Assembly (NCBI RefSeq): GCF_041359055.1
Contig: NZ_JBGJKZ010000003.1
Location: 124,001-188,000 of the forward strand
DNA: 64,000 nt
Source: Paenalcaligenes hominis_A
Lineage (GTDB): Bacteria > Pseudomonadota > Gammaproteobacteria > Burkholderiales > Burkholderiaceae_B
Reading direction: 5' to 3'
Part shown: in pieces, positions 34,768 to 44,476 of the stretch
Numbering within the stretch: the first letter of the stretch is position 1
Layout: every line of letters starts with the position of its first letter
Notes under the pieces: model-generated
Databases searched by the model: none
The model's input: the letters and a program-made list of their open reading frames with translations, nothing else
Told to the model about the DNA's origin: nothing
Made by a program: the position numbers and the translations under genes

Positions 34768-35289
34768 GTTGTCTAAACCACTTGAGTAGTTTGGGTTTGC
34801 TTACTAATTATAAGAAATAAGCAAATAACTGAAATGAATCTGGTGATGTGGTGAGTTGCTTGTCTCGTCCGAAATCATAGCCTCCTTGGGTAATAGCCTT
34901 TAGTGAAGTTCGTTCGGGTATAGGCTAAAAGCGTGTATTCGAGGCTTAGGGTATTTTAGACGAGGAGGAAATCAATATTTAACGCACTTTGTGGGCTGAA
35001 AAGTAGAGTCAAAATAAATAAGATTAATGTGCGTACAATGAAATTTAACCGAGTGTTACTCTTATATAAGAGTAATACTTCTGTTAAAATAAGTGCGTTG
35101 CAAAATGGTTGCAATAAATCGTACGCGCTACGTACAGATTGAGGTAAGTGTAGCTTACGTCAAACTCAACGGTGGCGCTCCTTACGCGTCCTGATCGCTC
35201 TTAAATCTTTGTTTTATGGGCGTTTTACGTAAACTCGGAATGTAAAATGCTACAATCTAAGAGTTTATCTATTGTGAGTGGGTGATTGC
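34768..35289 (+). promoter_or_regulatory. Upstream region of the nuo operon
   Basis: About 520 bases with no gene I can support. It contains a 26-bp nearly perfect palindrome (35053-35078) and ends with the nuoA start. A promoter for the operon is expected here, and TACAAT near 35250 is a possible -10 element, but no matching -35 at good spacing was clear. The first half looks featureless. Confidence 0.45.
35053..35078. repeat. 26-bp near-perfect palindrome upstream of nuoA
   Basis: The central 20 bases (35056-35075, TTACTCTTAT and its mirror) are a perfect palindrome; three more bases on each side pair with one G-T mismatch. Located about 215 bases before nuoA. No T-run, so more likely an operator for a dimeric regulator than a terminator. 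Confidence 0.6.
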
Positions 35290-35649
35290 ATGAATCTGCA
35301 AAATTACTTTCCCGTTTTACTCTTCATTATTGTGGCAACACTAATCGGCTTGGCTCTGTTAGGGGCAGGTCGCCTGCTTGGTCCACATCGCCCTTACGAT
35401 GAAAAACTGTCACCCTATGAGTGTGGGTTCGAAGCTTTCGGCGATTCGCGCATGAAAGTGGATATCCGCTATTACCTCATTGCTATTCTCTTCATTATGT
35501 TCGACCTTGAAATTGCATTTTTGTTTCCATGGGCTATGGCTCAGGGAGCAGTCGGCATTGTGGGCTTTGGGGCGGTGATGGTCTTCCTGTTGATCCTAAC
35601 AGTAGGCTTCATCTACGAATGGAAAAAAGGCGCTCTCGATTGGGAGTAA
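35290..35649 (+). CDS. nuoA: NADH-quinone oxidoreductase subunit A
   Basis: 119 residues from ATG at 35290 (an upstream GTG at 35278 would add four residues). Three membrane helices; RPYDEKLSPYECGFEAFGDSRMKVDIRYYLIAILFIMFDLEIAFLFPWA is the NuoA/ND3 core, including the Cys loop near the quinone tunnel. First gene of the complex I operon. Confidence 0.97.
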   Translation: MNLQNYFPVLLFIIVATLIGLALLGAGRLLGPHRPYDEKLSPYECGFEAFGDSRMKVDIRYYLIAILFIMFDLEIAFLFPWAMAQGAVGIVGFGAVMVFLLILTVGFIYEWKKGALDWE

Positions 35650-35676
35650 ATAGCTTAACGCTTAAAAGGCAACACT

Positions 35677-36153
35677 ATGGCTATCGATGGCATTCTAAAA
35701 GAAGGTTTTATTACCACCAGTGCAGACAAGCTCCTGAACTGGGCGAAAACAGGCTCAATGTGGCCGATGACGTTTGGTTTGGCCTGCTGTGCAGTTGAAA
35801 TGATGCACGCTGGGGCAGCTCGCTACGACTTGGATCAATTTGGTATTATTTTCCGTCCTAGTCCTCGTCAGTCAGACTTAATGATTGTTGCGGGCACTTT
35901 GTGTAACAAAATGGCTCCTGCACTACGCAAAGTATACGACCAAATGGCTGAGCCTCGTTGGGTGGTTTCAATGGGGTCCTGTGCAAACGGGGGTGGCTAT
36001 TACCACTATTCCTATTCGGTAGTGCGTGGTTGTGACCGGATTGTGCCCGTAGATATTTATGTACCAGGGTGTCCTCCTACTGCTGAAGCATTGGTTTATG
36101 GCTTATTGCAAATGCAAAATAAAATTCGCTTGACCAATACCATTGCCCGATAA
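35677..36153 (+). CDS. nuoB: NADH-quinone oxidoreductase subunit B
   Basis: 158 residues (PSST homologue). Ligands of the terminal N2 4Fe-4S cluster are present: Cys37-Cys38 (GLACCAVEM), Cys102 (GSCANGGG) and Cys132 (PGCPPTAE). Passes electrons to ubiquinone at the interface with NuoD. Confidence 0.98.
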   Translation: MAIDGILKEGFITTSADKLLNWAKTGSMWPMTFGLACCAVEMMHAGAARYDLDQFGIIFRPSPRQSDLMIVAGTLCNKMAPALRKVYDQMAEPRWVVSMGSCANGGGYYHYSYSVVRGCDRIVPVDIYVPGCPPTAEALVYGLLQMQNKIRLTNTIAR

Positions 36154-36171
36154 AGCTTTTAAGGTACAAAA

Positions 36172-36783
36172 ATGACTTGGCTTGAAACTCTACACACAAA
36201 TTTGCGAACGGTATTTGGTGAAGACGCAAAAATCACCCAGGCGCTTGATGAAATTACCCTAGAGGTGCCTTCCGAGAAATGGATAGATGTTTGTACTACA
36301 CTGCGCGATCACCAGCTATTGCGCTTTGAGACCTGTATAGATTTATGTGGCGTTGATTATTCCGCGTGGAAAGCACCCACTTATGAACAAGCTTCCTCTA
36401 TCTTTCCCCATCGTTTTGCTGTTGTCATTCATTTACTTTCTTTAACTCATAATTGGCGTTTACGTGTTCGTGCTTTCAACACTGATGATGAGTTTCCTTC
36501 AATTCCCACTTTGTTCCCAGTTTGGCCTACTGTTAATTGGTTTGAGCGTGAAGCTTTTGACCTTTACGGTATTGTGTTCGAAGGGCATCCAGACTTACGC
36601 CGTATCTTGACTGATTACGGTTTTATCGGTCACCCATTCCGTAAAGACTTCCCTGTTTCCGGTTATGTGGAAATGAAATACGACCCTGAGCAGAAACGAG
36701 TGGTGTACCAGCCTGTCACGATTGAGCCACGTGAAATTGTGCCACGTGTAGTGCGTGAAGATGATTATGGAGTAGGACGCTAA
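36172..36783 (+). CDS. nuoC: NADH-quinone oxidoreductase subunit C
   Basis: 203 residues (30-kDa subunit homologue), separate from NuoD unlike the fused NuoCD of enterobacteria. Signature PTLFPVWPTVNWFEREAFDLYGIVFEGHPDLRRILTDYGF and HPFRKDFPVSG. Peripheral arm scaffold. One base separates it from nuoD. Confidence 0.97.
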   Translation: MTWLETLHTNLRTVFGEDAKITQALDEITLEVPSEKWIDVCTTLRDHQLLRFETCIDLCGVDYSAWKAPTYEQASSIFPHRFAVVIHLLSLTHNWRLRVRAFNTDDEFPSIPTLFPVWPTVNWFEREAFDLYGIVFEGHPDLRRILTDYGFIGHPFRKDFPVSGYVEMKYDPEQKRVVYQPVTIEPREIVPRVVREDDYGVGR

Positions 36784-36784
36784 G

Positions 36785-38038
36785 ATGGCTGAAATTCAAA
36801 ATTACTCGCTTAACTTTGGACCTCAGCACCCAGCGGCTCACGGTGTGTTGCGCTTGGTGCTAGAGATGGATGGCGAGGTCATAGAGCGCGCAGATCCACA
36901 TATTGGTTTGTTGCATCGTGCAACAGAAAAACTAGCCGAGCATCGTACTTATCTACAGACGATGCCCTATATGGATCGTCTGGACTATGTGTCCATGATG
37001 TGTAATGAACACGCGTATTGCTTGGCAGTGGAAAAGCTGCTGGGTGTAAAAGTACCACTGCGTGCACAGTACATCCGCGTTATGTTTGACGAAATCACTC
37101 GTCTTTCAAATCACTTAATGTCTGTGGGTTCCCATGCTTTAGACGTGGGGGCAATGGCGGTGTTTTTGTATGCTTTTCGCGAACGCGAAGACATCATGGA
37201 TATGTACGAGGCGGTTTCCGGTGCCCGTTTGCACGCGGCTTATTACCGCCCAGGTGGTGTATATCGCGATTTGCCAGACACTATGGCGCAATACCAAGGC
37301 AATAAATACCGTAGTGAAAAAGAGCTACGCCAAATGAACGAGGCTCGTTCTGGGTCGCTACTCGATTTTATCGAAGACTTCACTAACCGTTTTCCTGCTT
37401 GTGTTGATGAGTACGAGTCCTTATTAACGGATAATCGTATTTGGAAGCAACGTCTGGTTGATGTCGGTATTGTGACACCCGAGCGTGCAATGGCGCTAGG
37501 TTTTACTGGTCCTATGCTACGAGGCTCAGGGGTTGAGTGGGATGTACGCAAAAAACAACCTTACGAAGTCTACGATCGCTTGGATTTTGATATTCCTGTG
37601 GGCACCAATGGCGATTGTTATGACCGTTACTTAGTGCGTATTGCCGAAATGCGGGAAAGTAACCGTATTATTCGTCAGTGTGTTGAGTGGCTACGTCAAA
37701 ATCCAGGGCCTGTCATTATAGACAACCACAAGGTGGCACCGCCTAGCCGAGTTCAGATGAAATCGGGTATGGAAGACCTCATTCACCACTTTAAGTTGTT
37801 CTCAGAGGGTATGCACGTGCCTACTGGTGAAGCGTATGCCGGTATTGAACACCCCAAAGGCGAATTCGGTATTTACCTGATATCTGATGGGGGCAATAAA
37901 CCCTACCGTATGAAAATTCGTGCACCGGGATTTGTGCACTTGCAATCGTTGGATGAAATGTCCCGTGGTCATATGTTGGCGGATGCGGTGACTATCATCG
38001 GTACCCAAGACATTGTTTTTGGCGAGATCGACCGCTAA
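36785..38038 (+). CDS. nuoD: NADH-quinone oxidoreductase subunit D
   Basis: 417 residues (49-kDa subunit). NFGPQHPAAHGVLRLVLEMDGE with the quinone-site His, LHRATEKLAEHRTYLQTMPYMDRLDYVSMM, and the C-terminal DIVFGEIDR are all conserved. Forms the ubiquinone cavity with NuoB. Confidence 0.98.
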   Translation: MAEIQNYSLNFGPQHPAAHGVLRLVLEMDGEVIERADPHIGLLHRATEKLAEHRTYLQTMPYMDRLDYVSMMCNEHAYCLAVEKLLGVKVPLRAQYIRVMFDEITRLSNHLMSVGSHALDVGAMAVFLYAFREREDIMDMYEAVSGARLHAAYYRPGGVYRDLPDTMAQYQGNKYRSEKELRQMNEARSGSLLDFIEDFTNRFPACVDEYESLLTDNRIWKQRLVDVGIVTPERAMALGFTGPMLRGSGVEWDVRKKQPYEVYDRLDFDIPVGTNGDCYDRYLVRIAEMRESNRIIRQCVEWLRQNPGPVIIDNHKVAPPSRVQMKSGMEDLIHHFKLFSEGMHVPTGEAYAGIEHPKGEFGIYLISDGGNKPYRMKIRAPGFVHLQSLDEMSRGHMLADAVTIIGTQDIVFGEIDR

Positions 38039-38067
38039 GGCGGCATTAAACATAACGGAATCGAATT

Positions 38068-38559
38068 ATGCTGCTTTCCGAAAAAGCCTATCAACACATC
38101 GACAGGGAATTAGCAAAATTCCCAACCGAGCAAAAACGTTCGGCCATTATGGCTGCGTTAACCATAGCCCAAGAAGAAAAAGGCTGGTTATCTAACGAGC
38201 TCATAGAAGATGTAGCGAACTACCTTGGTTTGCCCCCTATTATGGTGCAAGAGGTGGCCACGTTTTATGATATGTATCATTTACAACCCGTAGGAAAATA
38301 CACTATTTCGGTGTGTACGAACCTACCCTGTGCGTTACGCAATGGCGTGAAATCAGGTCAGTATCTCCAAGATAAATTGGGAATTGGCTACGGAGAAACC
38401 ACGGCAGATGGTCTTTTCACACTCGAAGAGTGCGAGTGTATGGGCTCTTGTGGGGATTCTCCTGTCATGCTTGTGAATAATCACTTTATGTGCGTGCGCA
38501 TGGAGCCAGAGCGTATCGATACCATGTTAGACACCCTGAAAAACGGAGAGTCAGCATGA
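38068..38559 (+). CDS. nuoE: NADH-quinone oxidoreductase subunit E
   Basis: 163 residues (24-kDa). Thioredoxin-like domain with the N1a 2Fe-2S ligands Cys83, Cys88, Cys124 and Cys128 (CTNLPC and CMGSC). The stop overlaps the nuoF ATG (ATGA). Confidence 0.97.
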   Translation: MLLSEKAYQHIDRELAKFPTEQKRSAIMAALTIAQEEKGWLSNELIEDVANYLGLPPIMVQEVATFYDMYHLQPVGKYTISVCTNLPCALRNGVKSGQYLQDKLGIGYGETTADGLFTLEECECMGSCGDSPVMLVNNHFMCVRMEPERIDTMLDTLKNGESA

Positions 38560-39920
38560 ATTTAGATGTATTAAATCGTTTGGCAGAAGGTCTAAATCCA
38601 AACCCTGGTAACGATCTAACGACTAGCATGATCTTTCATGGTCGCCATATCAGTCCCCAGATCTTGGCAGACCTAGATGGCACTAACTGGGATTTAGATG
38701 GATACGTCAAACGCGGTGGCTACGAAGCCTTACGCCGTATATTGACCACCGGTTTAACGCCTGACGACGTGATTGCCGAAATTAAAACGTCCGCATTACG
38801 TGGTCGTGGTGGTGCAGGTTTCCCTAGTGGTCTGAAGTGGAGCTTTATGCCTCGCACCATGCCTGGTCAAAAATATTTAGTTTGCAACTCGGACGAGGGC
38901 GAACCAGGCACCTTTAAAGACCGCGATATTCTGCGCTTTAACCCCCACTCCGTCATCGAAGGTATGGCTATTGCTGCATACGCAATGGGTATTACCGTAG
39001 GGTATAACTACATACATGGCGAAATTTTTGAAGTCTACAAGCGCTTCGAAGAGGCCTTAGAGCAAGCACGTGCAGCAGGGTACTTGGGCGATAATATCTT
39101 GGGCTCGGGCTTCAACTTCGAACTGCACGCTTTCCATGGGTATGGCGCCTATATTTGTGGCGAAGAAACGGCGTTGCTAGAGTCGCTCGAGGGCAAAAAA
39201 GGTCAACCCCGTTTTAAACCTCCGTTCCCTGCCAGTTTTGGTTTATATGGTAAACCCACCACTATTAACAACACCGAAACCTTTGCCGCGGTGCCTTGGA
39301 TTATGCGCAACAGCGGCCAAGAATACCTCGAGGTTGGGGTGCCTAATGCAGGTGGAACCAAAATCTTCTCAATCTCTGGTGATGTCGAATTACCCGGCAA
39401 CTACGAGATTCCTATGGGTACTCCATTCTCTAAGCTGTTGGAGCTAGCGGGTGGTGTACGTGGTGGTCGTAAACTCAAAGCAGTCATTCCAGGTGGCTCC
39501 AGTGCACCAGTGGTTCCTGCTGATATTATGATGCAAACCAACATGGACTATGACTCCATTGCCAAAGCTGGCTCAATGCTAGGTTCTGGTGCGGTCATTG
39601 TCATGGACGAAACCCGGTGTATGGTGAAGTCTTTATTACGCTTGTCTTATTTTTACTATCACGAAAGTTGCGGTCAGTGTACGCCTTGTCGTGAAGGAAC
39701 AGGTTGGCTCTGGCGTATGGTTCATCGTATCGAGAACGGCCAAGGTCGCCCCGAAGACTTAGCTATGCTTGACGAGATCGCAGGCAATATCATGGGACGT
39801 ACTATTTGTGCGTTAGGTGATGCGGCAGCCTTGCCGGTACGTAGTTTTGTTAAGCATTTCCGCGACGAGTTCGCACACCACATCGAGCACAAAAGCTGTG
39901 TGGTGCCCCAATATTTGTAG
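38556..39920 (+). CDS. nuoF: NADH-quinone oxidoreductase subunit F
   Basis: 454 residues (51-kDa) from ATG at 38556; a 22-codon upstream extension lies inside nuoE and is rejected. NADH/FMN site GRGGAGFPSGLKWSF and CNSDEGEPGTFKDRD; N3 cluster ligands SCGQCTPCREGTGW and the later Cys in GRTICALGDAAA. Oxidises NADH and starts electron transfer. Confidence 0.98.
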   Translation: MNLDVLNRLAEGLNPNPGNDLTTSMIFHGRHISPQILADLDGTNWDLDGYVKRGGYEALRRILTTGLTPDDVIAEIKTSALRGRGGAGFPSGLKWSFMPRTMPGQKYLVCNSDEGEPGTFKDRDILRFNPHSVIEGMAIAAYAMGITVGYNYIHGEIFEVYKRFEEALEQARAAGYLGDNILGSGFNFELHAFHGYGAYICGEETALLESLEGKKGQPRFKPPFPASFGLYGKPTTINNTETFAAVPWIMRNSGQEYLEVGVPNAGGTKIFSISGDVELPGNYEIPMGTPFSKLLELAGGVRGGRKLKAVIPGGSSAPVVPADIMMQTNMDYDSIAKAGSMLGSGAVIVMDETRCMVKSLLRLSYFYYHESCGQCTPCREGTGWLWRMVHRIENGQGRPEDLAMLDEIAGNIMGRTICALGDAAALPVRSFVKHFRDEFAHHIEHKSCVVPQYL

Positions 39921-39934
39921 GCTCAGGAAAACAA

Positions 39935-42262
39935 ATGGTAGAACTCACCATCGATGGCATTAAACTGGAAGCTCCTGAAGGCAGCATGGTTATCCAAGCT
40001 GCGCATGAGGCAGGCGTTTATGTGCCGCACTTCTGTTATCACAAAAAGCTTAGCATTGCAGCAAACTGCCGCATGTGCTTAGTTGACGTAGAAAAAGCTC
40101 CCAAGCCTTTGCCCGCCTGCGCAACGCCGGTAACCAATGGCATGATTGTGCATACACGCTCAGAAAAGGCGATTGCAGCACAAAAAGACGTAATGGAGTT
40201 TTTGCTTATTAACCACCCCTTAGATTGCCCGGTGTGTGATCAAGGTGGCGAATGTCAGTTGCAAGACTTAGCTGTAGGGTATGGCGGTTCCACTTCTCGT
40301 TATAAAGAAGAAAAACGTGTTGTGTCTGCTAAATCCATGGGGCCGCTTATTTCCACCGAGGCCATGCAGCGCTGTATTCAATGCACGCGCTGTGTGCGCA
40401 CAGGCGAAGAGATCGCAGGCATCCAAGAGGTCGGAATGGTTAACCGCGGTGAACATGCGGAAATCACCACCTTTGTTGGACGGGCTGTAGAGTCTGAGCT
40501 TTCTGGAAACATGATTGATGTGTGTCCGGTTGGGGCTTTGCTCTCTAAACCTTTCCACTTTAAAGCGCGTTCTTGGGAACTAGGGCGACGTCGCACGGTT
40601 AGTCCACATGATAGCTTAGGCGCTAACTTGGTTGCGCATACTAAGCGCGATCAGGTATTACGTGTGGTGCCTTTTGAAAACGAGGCCGTGAATGAGTGCT
40701 GGATCAGCGACAAAGATCGCTTTGCCTATGCAGGTCTTTATCAAGACCGCTTAGAGCATCCCATGATTCGTGAAAACGATGGCTCTTGGCGTGAAGCCTC
40801 TTGGAATGACGCATTACAAATGATTGTGCATGGTGTTAAAGCCATCCAAGAAAAATTCGGTAATGATCAAATCGGTGCTCTAGGCTCAGCCACTTCCACC
40901 ACGGAAGAGTTAGCACTTTTAGCACGTTTGACTCGTGCATTAGGCTCTGAAAATATTGATTTTCGGTTACGTCAAACCGATGCGCGTTTTGATCAAGCAT
41001 TAGCAGGGGTGCCATGGCTAGGCATGCCTTTAACCGAGCTAAATCAACTTGACCGCGTCATTGTTATTGGTTCGTTCTTGCGTAAAGATCATCCACTAAT
41101 GGCTCAGCGTTTACGTCAAGCCATTAAACAGGGCGCGCAGGTGTCATTTATTGACTCCGCAGCAGATGATCCTCTGTTTACCCATGTAGCAGGGCGCATG
41201 ACGGTAGCACCTAGCCAAATTGCTAACGCAGTGGCTCAGGTCTCAGTTGCCCTGGCGCAGTTGCGTAACCAAGCCCCGCATGAGGCTTACCAAGGACTAG
41301 AAGCCTCTGAACAAGCAAAAGTTATTGCGCAAAGCATTGCTTCAGGCGAACGAGTTGCTGTTTTCTTAGGAAATATGGCGGTGGCGTCTGATCAAGCTAG
41401 TGTCATCATGGCAAATGCCTCGGCCTTAGCCAAAGCTGCCGAAGCCAAACTAGGGTTTTTAACTGCTGGTGGTAATACAGTGGGCGGGTATCTTGCTGGA
41501 GCTACTCCGCAAAATAACGGTCTTACTGCAGAGCAAATGCTGGCACAGTCATTACGTGCTTACTTTGTGCTGAACGTCGAGCCAAGTCTAGACAGCGATT
41601 TAGGCGAGCGTGCTGTAGAAACGCTAAAAGCCTCTACTTTAGCTGTGGCGTTAACGCCTTATAAGTCGGCTGCCCAAGACTGGGCTGATGTGATGTTGCC
41701 TATTGCTCCTTTTACAGAAACCTCAGGTACTTTTGTGAATGCCGAAGGTCGTGCTCAAAGCTTTAAAGGCGTGGCGGCACCCGTGGCCGATTCGCGTCCA
41801 GCTTGGAAAGTGCTGCGAGTGCTAGGTAATTTGTTCGAGCTTGACGGTTTTGACGAGGAAACCTCTGAAACGGTACGTGATACAGTTCTTAGCTCAAATA
41901 TCCTAAGTCGTCTCAACAACGACATTACAGCAGCACCTGCTGTATTGCCTGCGACTACGGCTTTAGAGCGTGTTACTGAAGTGCCTATTTATCGCACAGA
42001 CAGTATGGTGCGCCGTTCTGAACCTTTACAGCAAACGCCAGCCAGTGTGTCACCTACAGCACGTATGAATGCAGCGACGCTTGCTGAGTTACAGCTAGTT
42101 GATGGCGATAAAGTTCGCGTTCGTTCGGCTCAAGGCGAGGTTCAGCTGCTTGCTCAGCTTGATCCGACTGTGGCGACTGGCTGCGCACGTATAGCGGCTG
42201 CTTTTGCTGAAACGGCTGCGTTAGGCAGCGCCTTTGGTCAATTGACAGTGGAGCGCGTGTAA
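39935..42262 (+). CDS. nuoG: NADH-quinone oxidoreductase subunit G
   Basis: 775 residues (75-kDa). N-terminal 2Fe-2S ferredoxin domain (N1b: HFCYHKKLSIAANCRMCLV, ACATPV), the His/Cys N4 set (HPLDCPVCDQGGECQLQ) and N5 (CIQCTRCVRTGEE, CPVGALL), then a degenerate molybdopterin-oxidoreductase domain. The extra N7 Cys cluster of Escherichia coli is absent: the matching stretch reads TVSPHDSLGANL. One-base overlap with nuoH. Confidence 0.97.
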   Translation: MVELTIDGIKLEAPEGSMVIQAAHEAGVYVPHFCYHKKLSIAANCRMCLVDVEKAPKPLPACATPVTNGMIVHTRSEKAIAAQKDVMEFLLINHPLDCPVCDQGGECQLQDLAVGYGGSTSRYKEEKRVVSAKSMGPLISTEAMQRCIQCTRCVRTGEEIAGIQEVGMVNRGEHAEITTFVGRAVESELSGNMIDVCPVGALLSKPFHFKARSWELGRRRTVSPHDSLGANLVAHTKRDQVLRVVPFENEAVNECWISDKDRFAYAGLYQDRLEHPMIRENDGSWREASWNDALQMIVHGVKAIQEKFGNDQIGALGSATSTTEELALLARLTRALGSENIDFRLRQTDARFDQALAGVPWLGMPLTELNQLDRVIVIGSFLRKDHPLMAQRLRQAIKQGAQVSFIDSAADDPLFTHVAGRMTVAPSQIANAVAQVSVALAQLRNQAPHEAYQGLEASEQAKVIAQSIASGERVAVFLGNMAVASDQASVIMANASALAKAAEAKLGFLTAGGNTVGGYLAGATPQNNGLTAEQMLAQSLRAYFVLNVEPSLDSDLGERAVETLKASTLAVALTPYKSAAQDWADVMLPIAPFTETSGTFVNAEGRAQSFKGVAAPVADSRPAWKVLRVLGNLFELDGFDEETSETVRDTVLSSNILSRLNNDITAAPAVLPATTALERVTEVPIYRTDSMVRRSEPLQQTPASVSPTARMNAATLAELQLVDGDKVRVRSAQGEVQLLAQLDPTVATGCARIAAAFAETAALGSAFGQLTVERV

Positions 42263-43335
42263 TGGAGTTGCTGGCTACTATTCAAACCTTTGGTGAGGGC
42301 CTATTAGGGCCCACACTGTGGTATGCCGTTTGGACTTTAATCAAAATTGTTTGTATTGCATTACCTATCATTATTTGTGTTGCCTACTTAACGTATTGGG
42401 AACGCAAAATGATTGGTTTTATGCACGTCCGTAAAGGGCCAAACCGCGTAGGTTATCGTGGTTTGTTACAACCATTTGCTGATGTATTCAAACTACTAAC
42501 CAAAGAAGTCATTATTCCCAGTAAAGCAAACCGTGTGTTGTTTTTACTAGCGCCAGTAGTGACATTGATGCCTGCATTGGCGGCTTGGGCGGTTATTCCG
42601 TTCGGACCTGAGCTGGTTCTAGCTGATGTGAATGCTGGGTTGCTTTATGTATTGGCAATTAGCTCTTTAGGTGTATACGGGGTAGTGGTTGCAGGTTGGG
42701 CCTCTAACTCTAAATATGCCTTATTGGGTGGCTTGCGTGCTGCAGCTCAAGTTTTGTCTTACGAGCTAGCGATTGGTTTTGTTTTGGTTACCGTTTTATT
42801 GGTATCCGGTACGCTTAACCTCAGCGGTATAGTCCAAAGTCAAGATGCAGGGATGTTTGCTAATAAAGGCTTGAACTTCTTGTCTTGGAACTGGCTACCT
42901 TTATTGCCTTTATTTGTCATTTATGTGGTTTCCGCAGTGGCTGAGACAAACCGACACCCATTTGACGTGGTGGAAGGGGAGTCTGAGATCGTAGCGGGCC
43001 CAATGGTGGAATATTCCGGCATGGGTTTTGCCTTATTCTTCTTGGGCGAATACGCCAACATGATTATGTTGTCTGCGTTGGCTTCAATCATGTTCTTAGG
43101 CGGCTGGTTACCCCCCTTGGACTTTGCGCCATTTACTTGGGTACCCGGTTGGTTATGGTTAGGATTAAAAACCTTTGTAGTGGTGTCCATGTTTGTATGG
43201 TTCCGCGCTACTTTCCCACGTTATCGCTATGACCAGATCATGCGCTTAGGTTGGAAGGTTTTCATTCCCTTGACGGGTGTATGGCTAGTTGTAGTGGCGA
43301 TTTGGATGCAAACGCCATGGAACATCTGGAACTAA
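42262..43335 (+). CDS. nuoH: NADH-quinone oxidoreductase subunit H
   Basis: 357 residues, eight membrane helices (ND1). YWERKMIGFMHVRKGPNRVGYRGLLQPFADVFKLLTKE and ETNRHPFDVVEGESEIVAGPMVEYSGMGFALFFLGEYANM are the charged quinone-tunnel loops. Connects the quinone cavity to the proton-pumping arm. Confidence 0.98.
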   Translation: MELLATIQTFGEGLLGPTLWYAVWTLIKIVCIALPIIICVAYLTYWERKMIGFMHVRKGPNRVGYRGLLQPFADVFKLLTKEVIIPSKANRVLFLLAPVVTLMPALAAWAVIPFGPELVLADVNAGLLYVLAISSLGVYGVVVAGWASNSKYALLGGLRAAAQVLSYELAIGFVLVTVLLVSGTLNLSGIVQSQDAGMFANKGLNFLSWNWLPLLPLFVIYVVSAVAETNRHPFDVVEGESEIVAGPMVEYSGMGFALFFLGEYANMIMLSALASIMFLGGWLPPLDFAPFTWVPGWLWLGLKTFVVVSMFVWFRATFPRYRYDQIMRLGWKVFIPLTGVWLVVVAIWMQTPWNIWN

Positions 43336-43351
43336 GGCACAGGGGTAAATT

Positions 43352-43840
43352 ATGGAAGCAATTAAGGATTTTTTTGGCAGTTTAATGCTGTCGGAAATGC
43401 TAAAGGGCATGCGCCTGACAGGACGGTATTTTTTCCGTCGTAAAGTCACGTTGCATTACCCGTATGAAAAAACACCGGCCTCACCACGTTTTCGCGGTTT
43501 ACATGCGTTGCGTCGTTACGAAAATGGCGAAGAGCGCTGTATTGCATGCAAACTATGCGAAGCCGTTTGTCCAGCATTAGCGATATCTATAGAGTCACAT
43601 GAACGCGAAGACGGCACACGTCGTACTACTCGTTATGATATTGACCTCGCTAAATGTATTTTCTGTGGTTTCTGTGAGGAAAGCTGTCCTGTGGACTCGA
43701 TTGTGGAAACACATATTCACGAGTATCACGGTGAGAAGCGTGGTGATTTGTACTACACCAAAGAAATGCTTTTAGCGATTGGTGATCGTTACGAATCGGA
43801 AATTGCCGAGCGTCGCGCTGCTGACGCGAAGTATCGCTAG
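43352..43840 (+). CDS. nuoI: NADH-quinone oxidoreductase subunit I
   Basis: 162 residues (23-kDa, TYKY). Two 4Fe-4S motifs: Cys63, 66, 69, 73 and Cys102, 105, 108, 112, giving clusters N6a and N6b. Confidence 0.98.
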   Translation: MEAIKDFFGSLMLSEMLKGMRLTGRYFFRRKVTLHYPYEKTPASPRFRGLHALRRYENGEERCIACKLCEAVCPALAISIESHEREDGTRRTTRYDIDLAKCIFCGFCEESCPVDSIVETHIHEYHGEKRGDLYYTKEMLLAIGDRYESEIAERRAADAKYR

Positions 43841-43858
43841 GGTAAAGGGACAGACTTC

Positions 43859-44476
43859 ATGTTTACTACTATTCTGTTTTATGTCTTGGCCCTTATCTTA
43901 GTGGTTGCGGCATTTCGCGTGGTTATGGCACCCAGTCCTGTGGCGGCTGCGCTTAACTTGATCCTCGCTTTTTTCACAGCGGCTATGTTGTGGATGACTC
44001 TAGGGGCCGAGTTTCTTTCTCTACTCTTAGTGGTGGTGTATGTGGGTGCGGTGATGGTGATGTTCTTGTTCGTCATCATGCTGTTAGATACACGCATGCC
44101 ATCCTTGCGTAGTGGGTTAAAAGCCTATCTACCATTGGGTGCTACGGTAGCCATCATCATGATTTTAGAAATGGCCTTTGTGCTAACGCGCGCTTGGATG
44201 GATGCAGGCGCACCTGCCCAAATGCCCGAGGACTACAACAACACCTTAGCAATTGGTACAGCAATGTATACCGACTACATCTTAGCTGTAGAGGTAGGGG
44301 GTATTGTGTTGCTAGTGGGTATGGTTTCGGCCATTGCACTGACCTTGCGTAAGCGTACTGATGTTAAACGCACTGTATCGTCTGATCAGGTTCGTGTTAG
44401 AGCGTCTGATCGTCTACGTATTGTCAAGATGGAAGCCACTCAATCGACTTCAGCCCAAGCAGGAGACAAAGAATGA
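43859..44476 (+). CDS. nuoJ: NADH-quinone oxidoreductase subunit J
   Basis: 205 residues, five membrane helices (ND6). Helix 3 carries EFLSLLLVVVYVGAVMVMFLFVIMLLD, with the pi-bulge region and key acidic residue. The stop overlaps the nuoK start. Confidence 0.97.
   Translation: MFTTILFYVLALILVVAAFRVVMAPSPVAAALNLILAFFTAAMLWMTLGAEFLSLLLVVVYVGAVMVMFLFVIMLLDTRMPSLRSGLKAYLPLGATVAIIMILEMAFVLTRAWMDAGAPAQMPEDYNNTLAIGTAMYTDYILAVEVGGIVLLVGMVSAIALTLRKRTDVKRTVSSDQVRVRASDRLRIVKMEATQSTSAQAGDKE

Noticed and set aside
38490..38555. N-terminal extension of nuoF from 38490
   Set aside because: It lies inside nuoE, and the ATG at 38556 overlaps the nuoE stop and gives the normal NuoF N-terminus.
39935..42262. 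Loss of the N7 cluster in NuoG as an anomaly
   Set aside because: Absence of N7 ligands is, as far as I know, normal for complex I outside a few bacterial groups.
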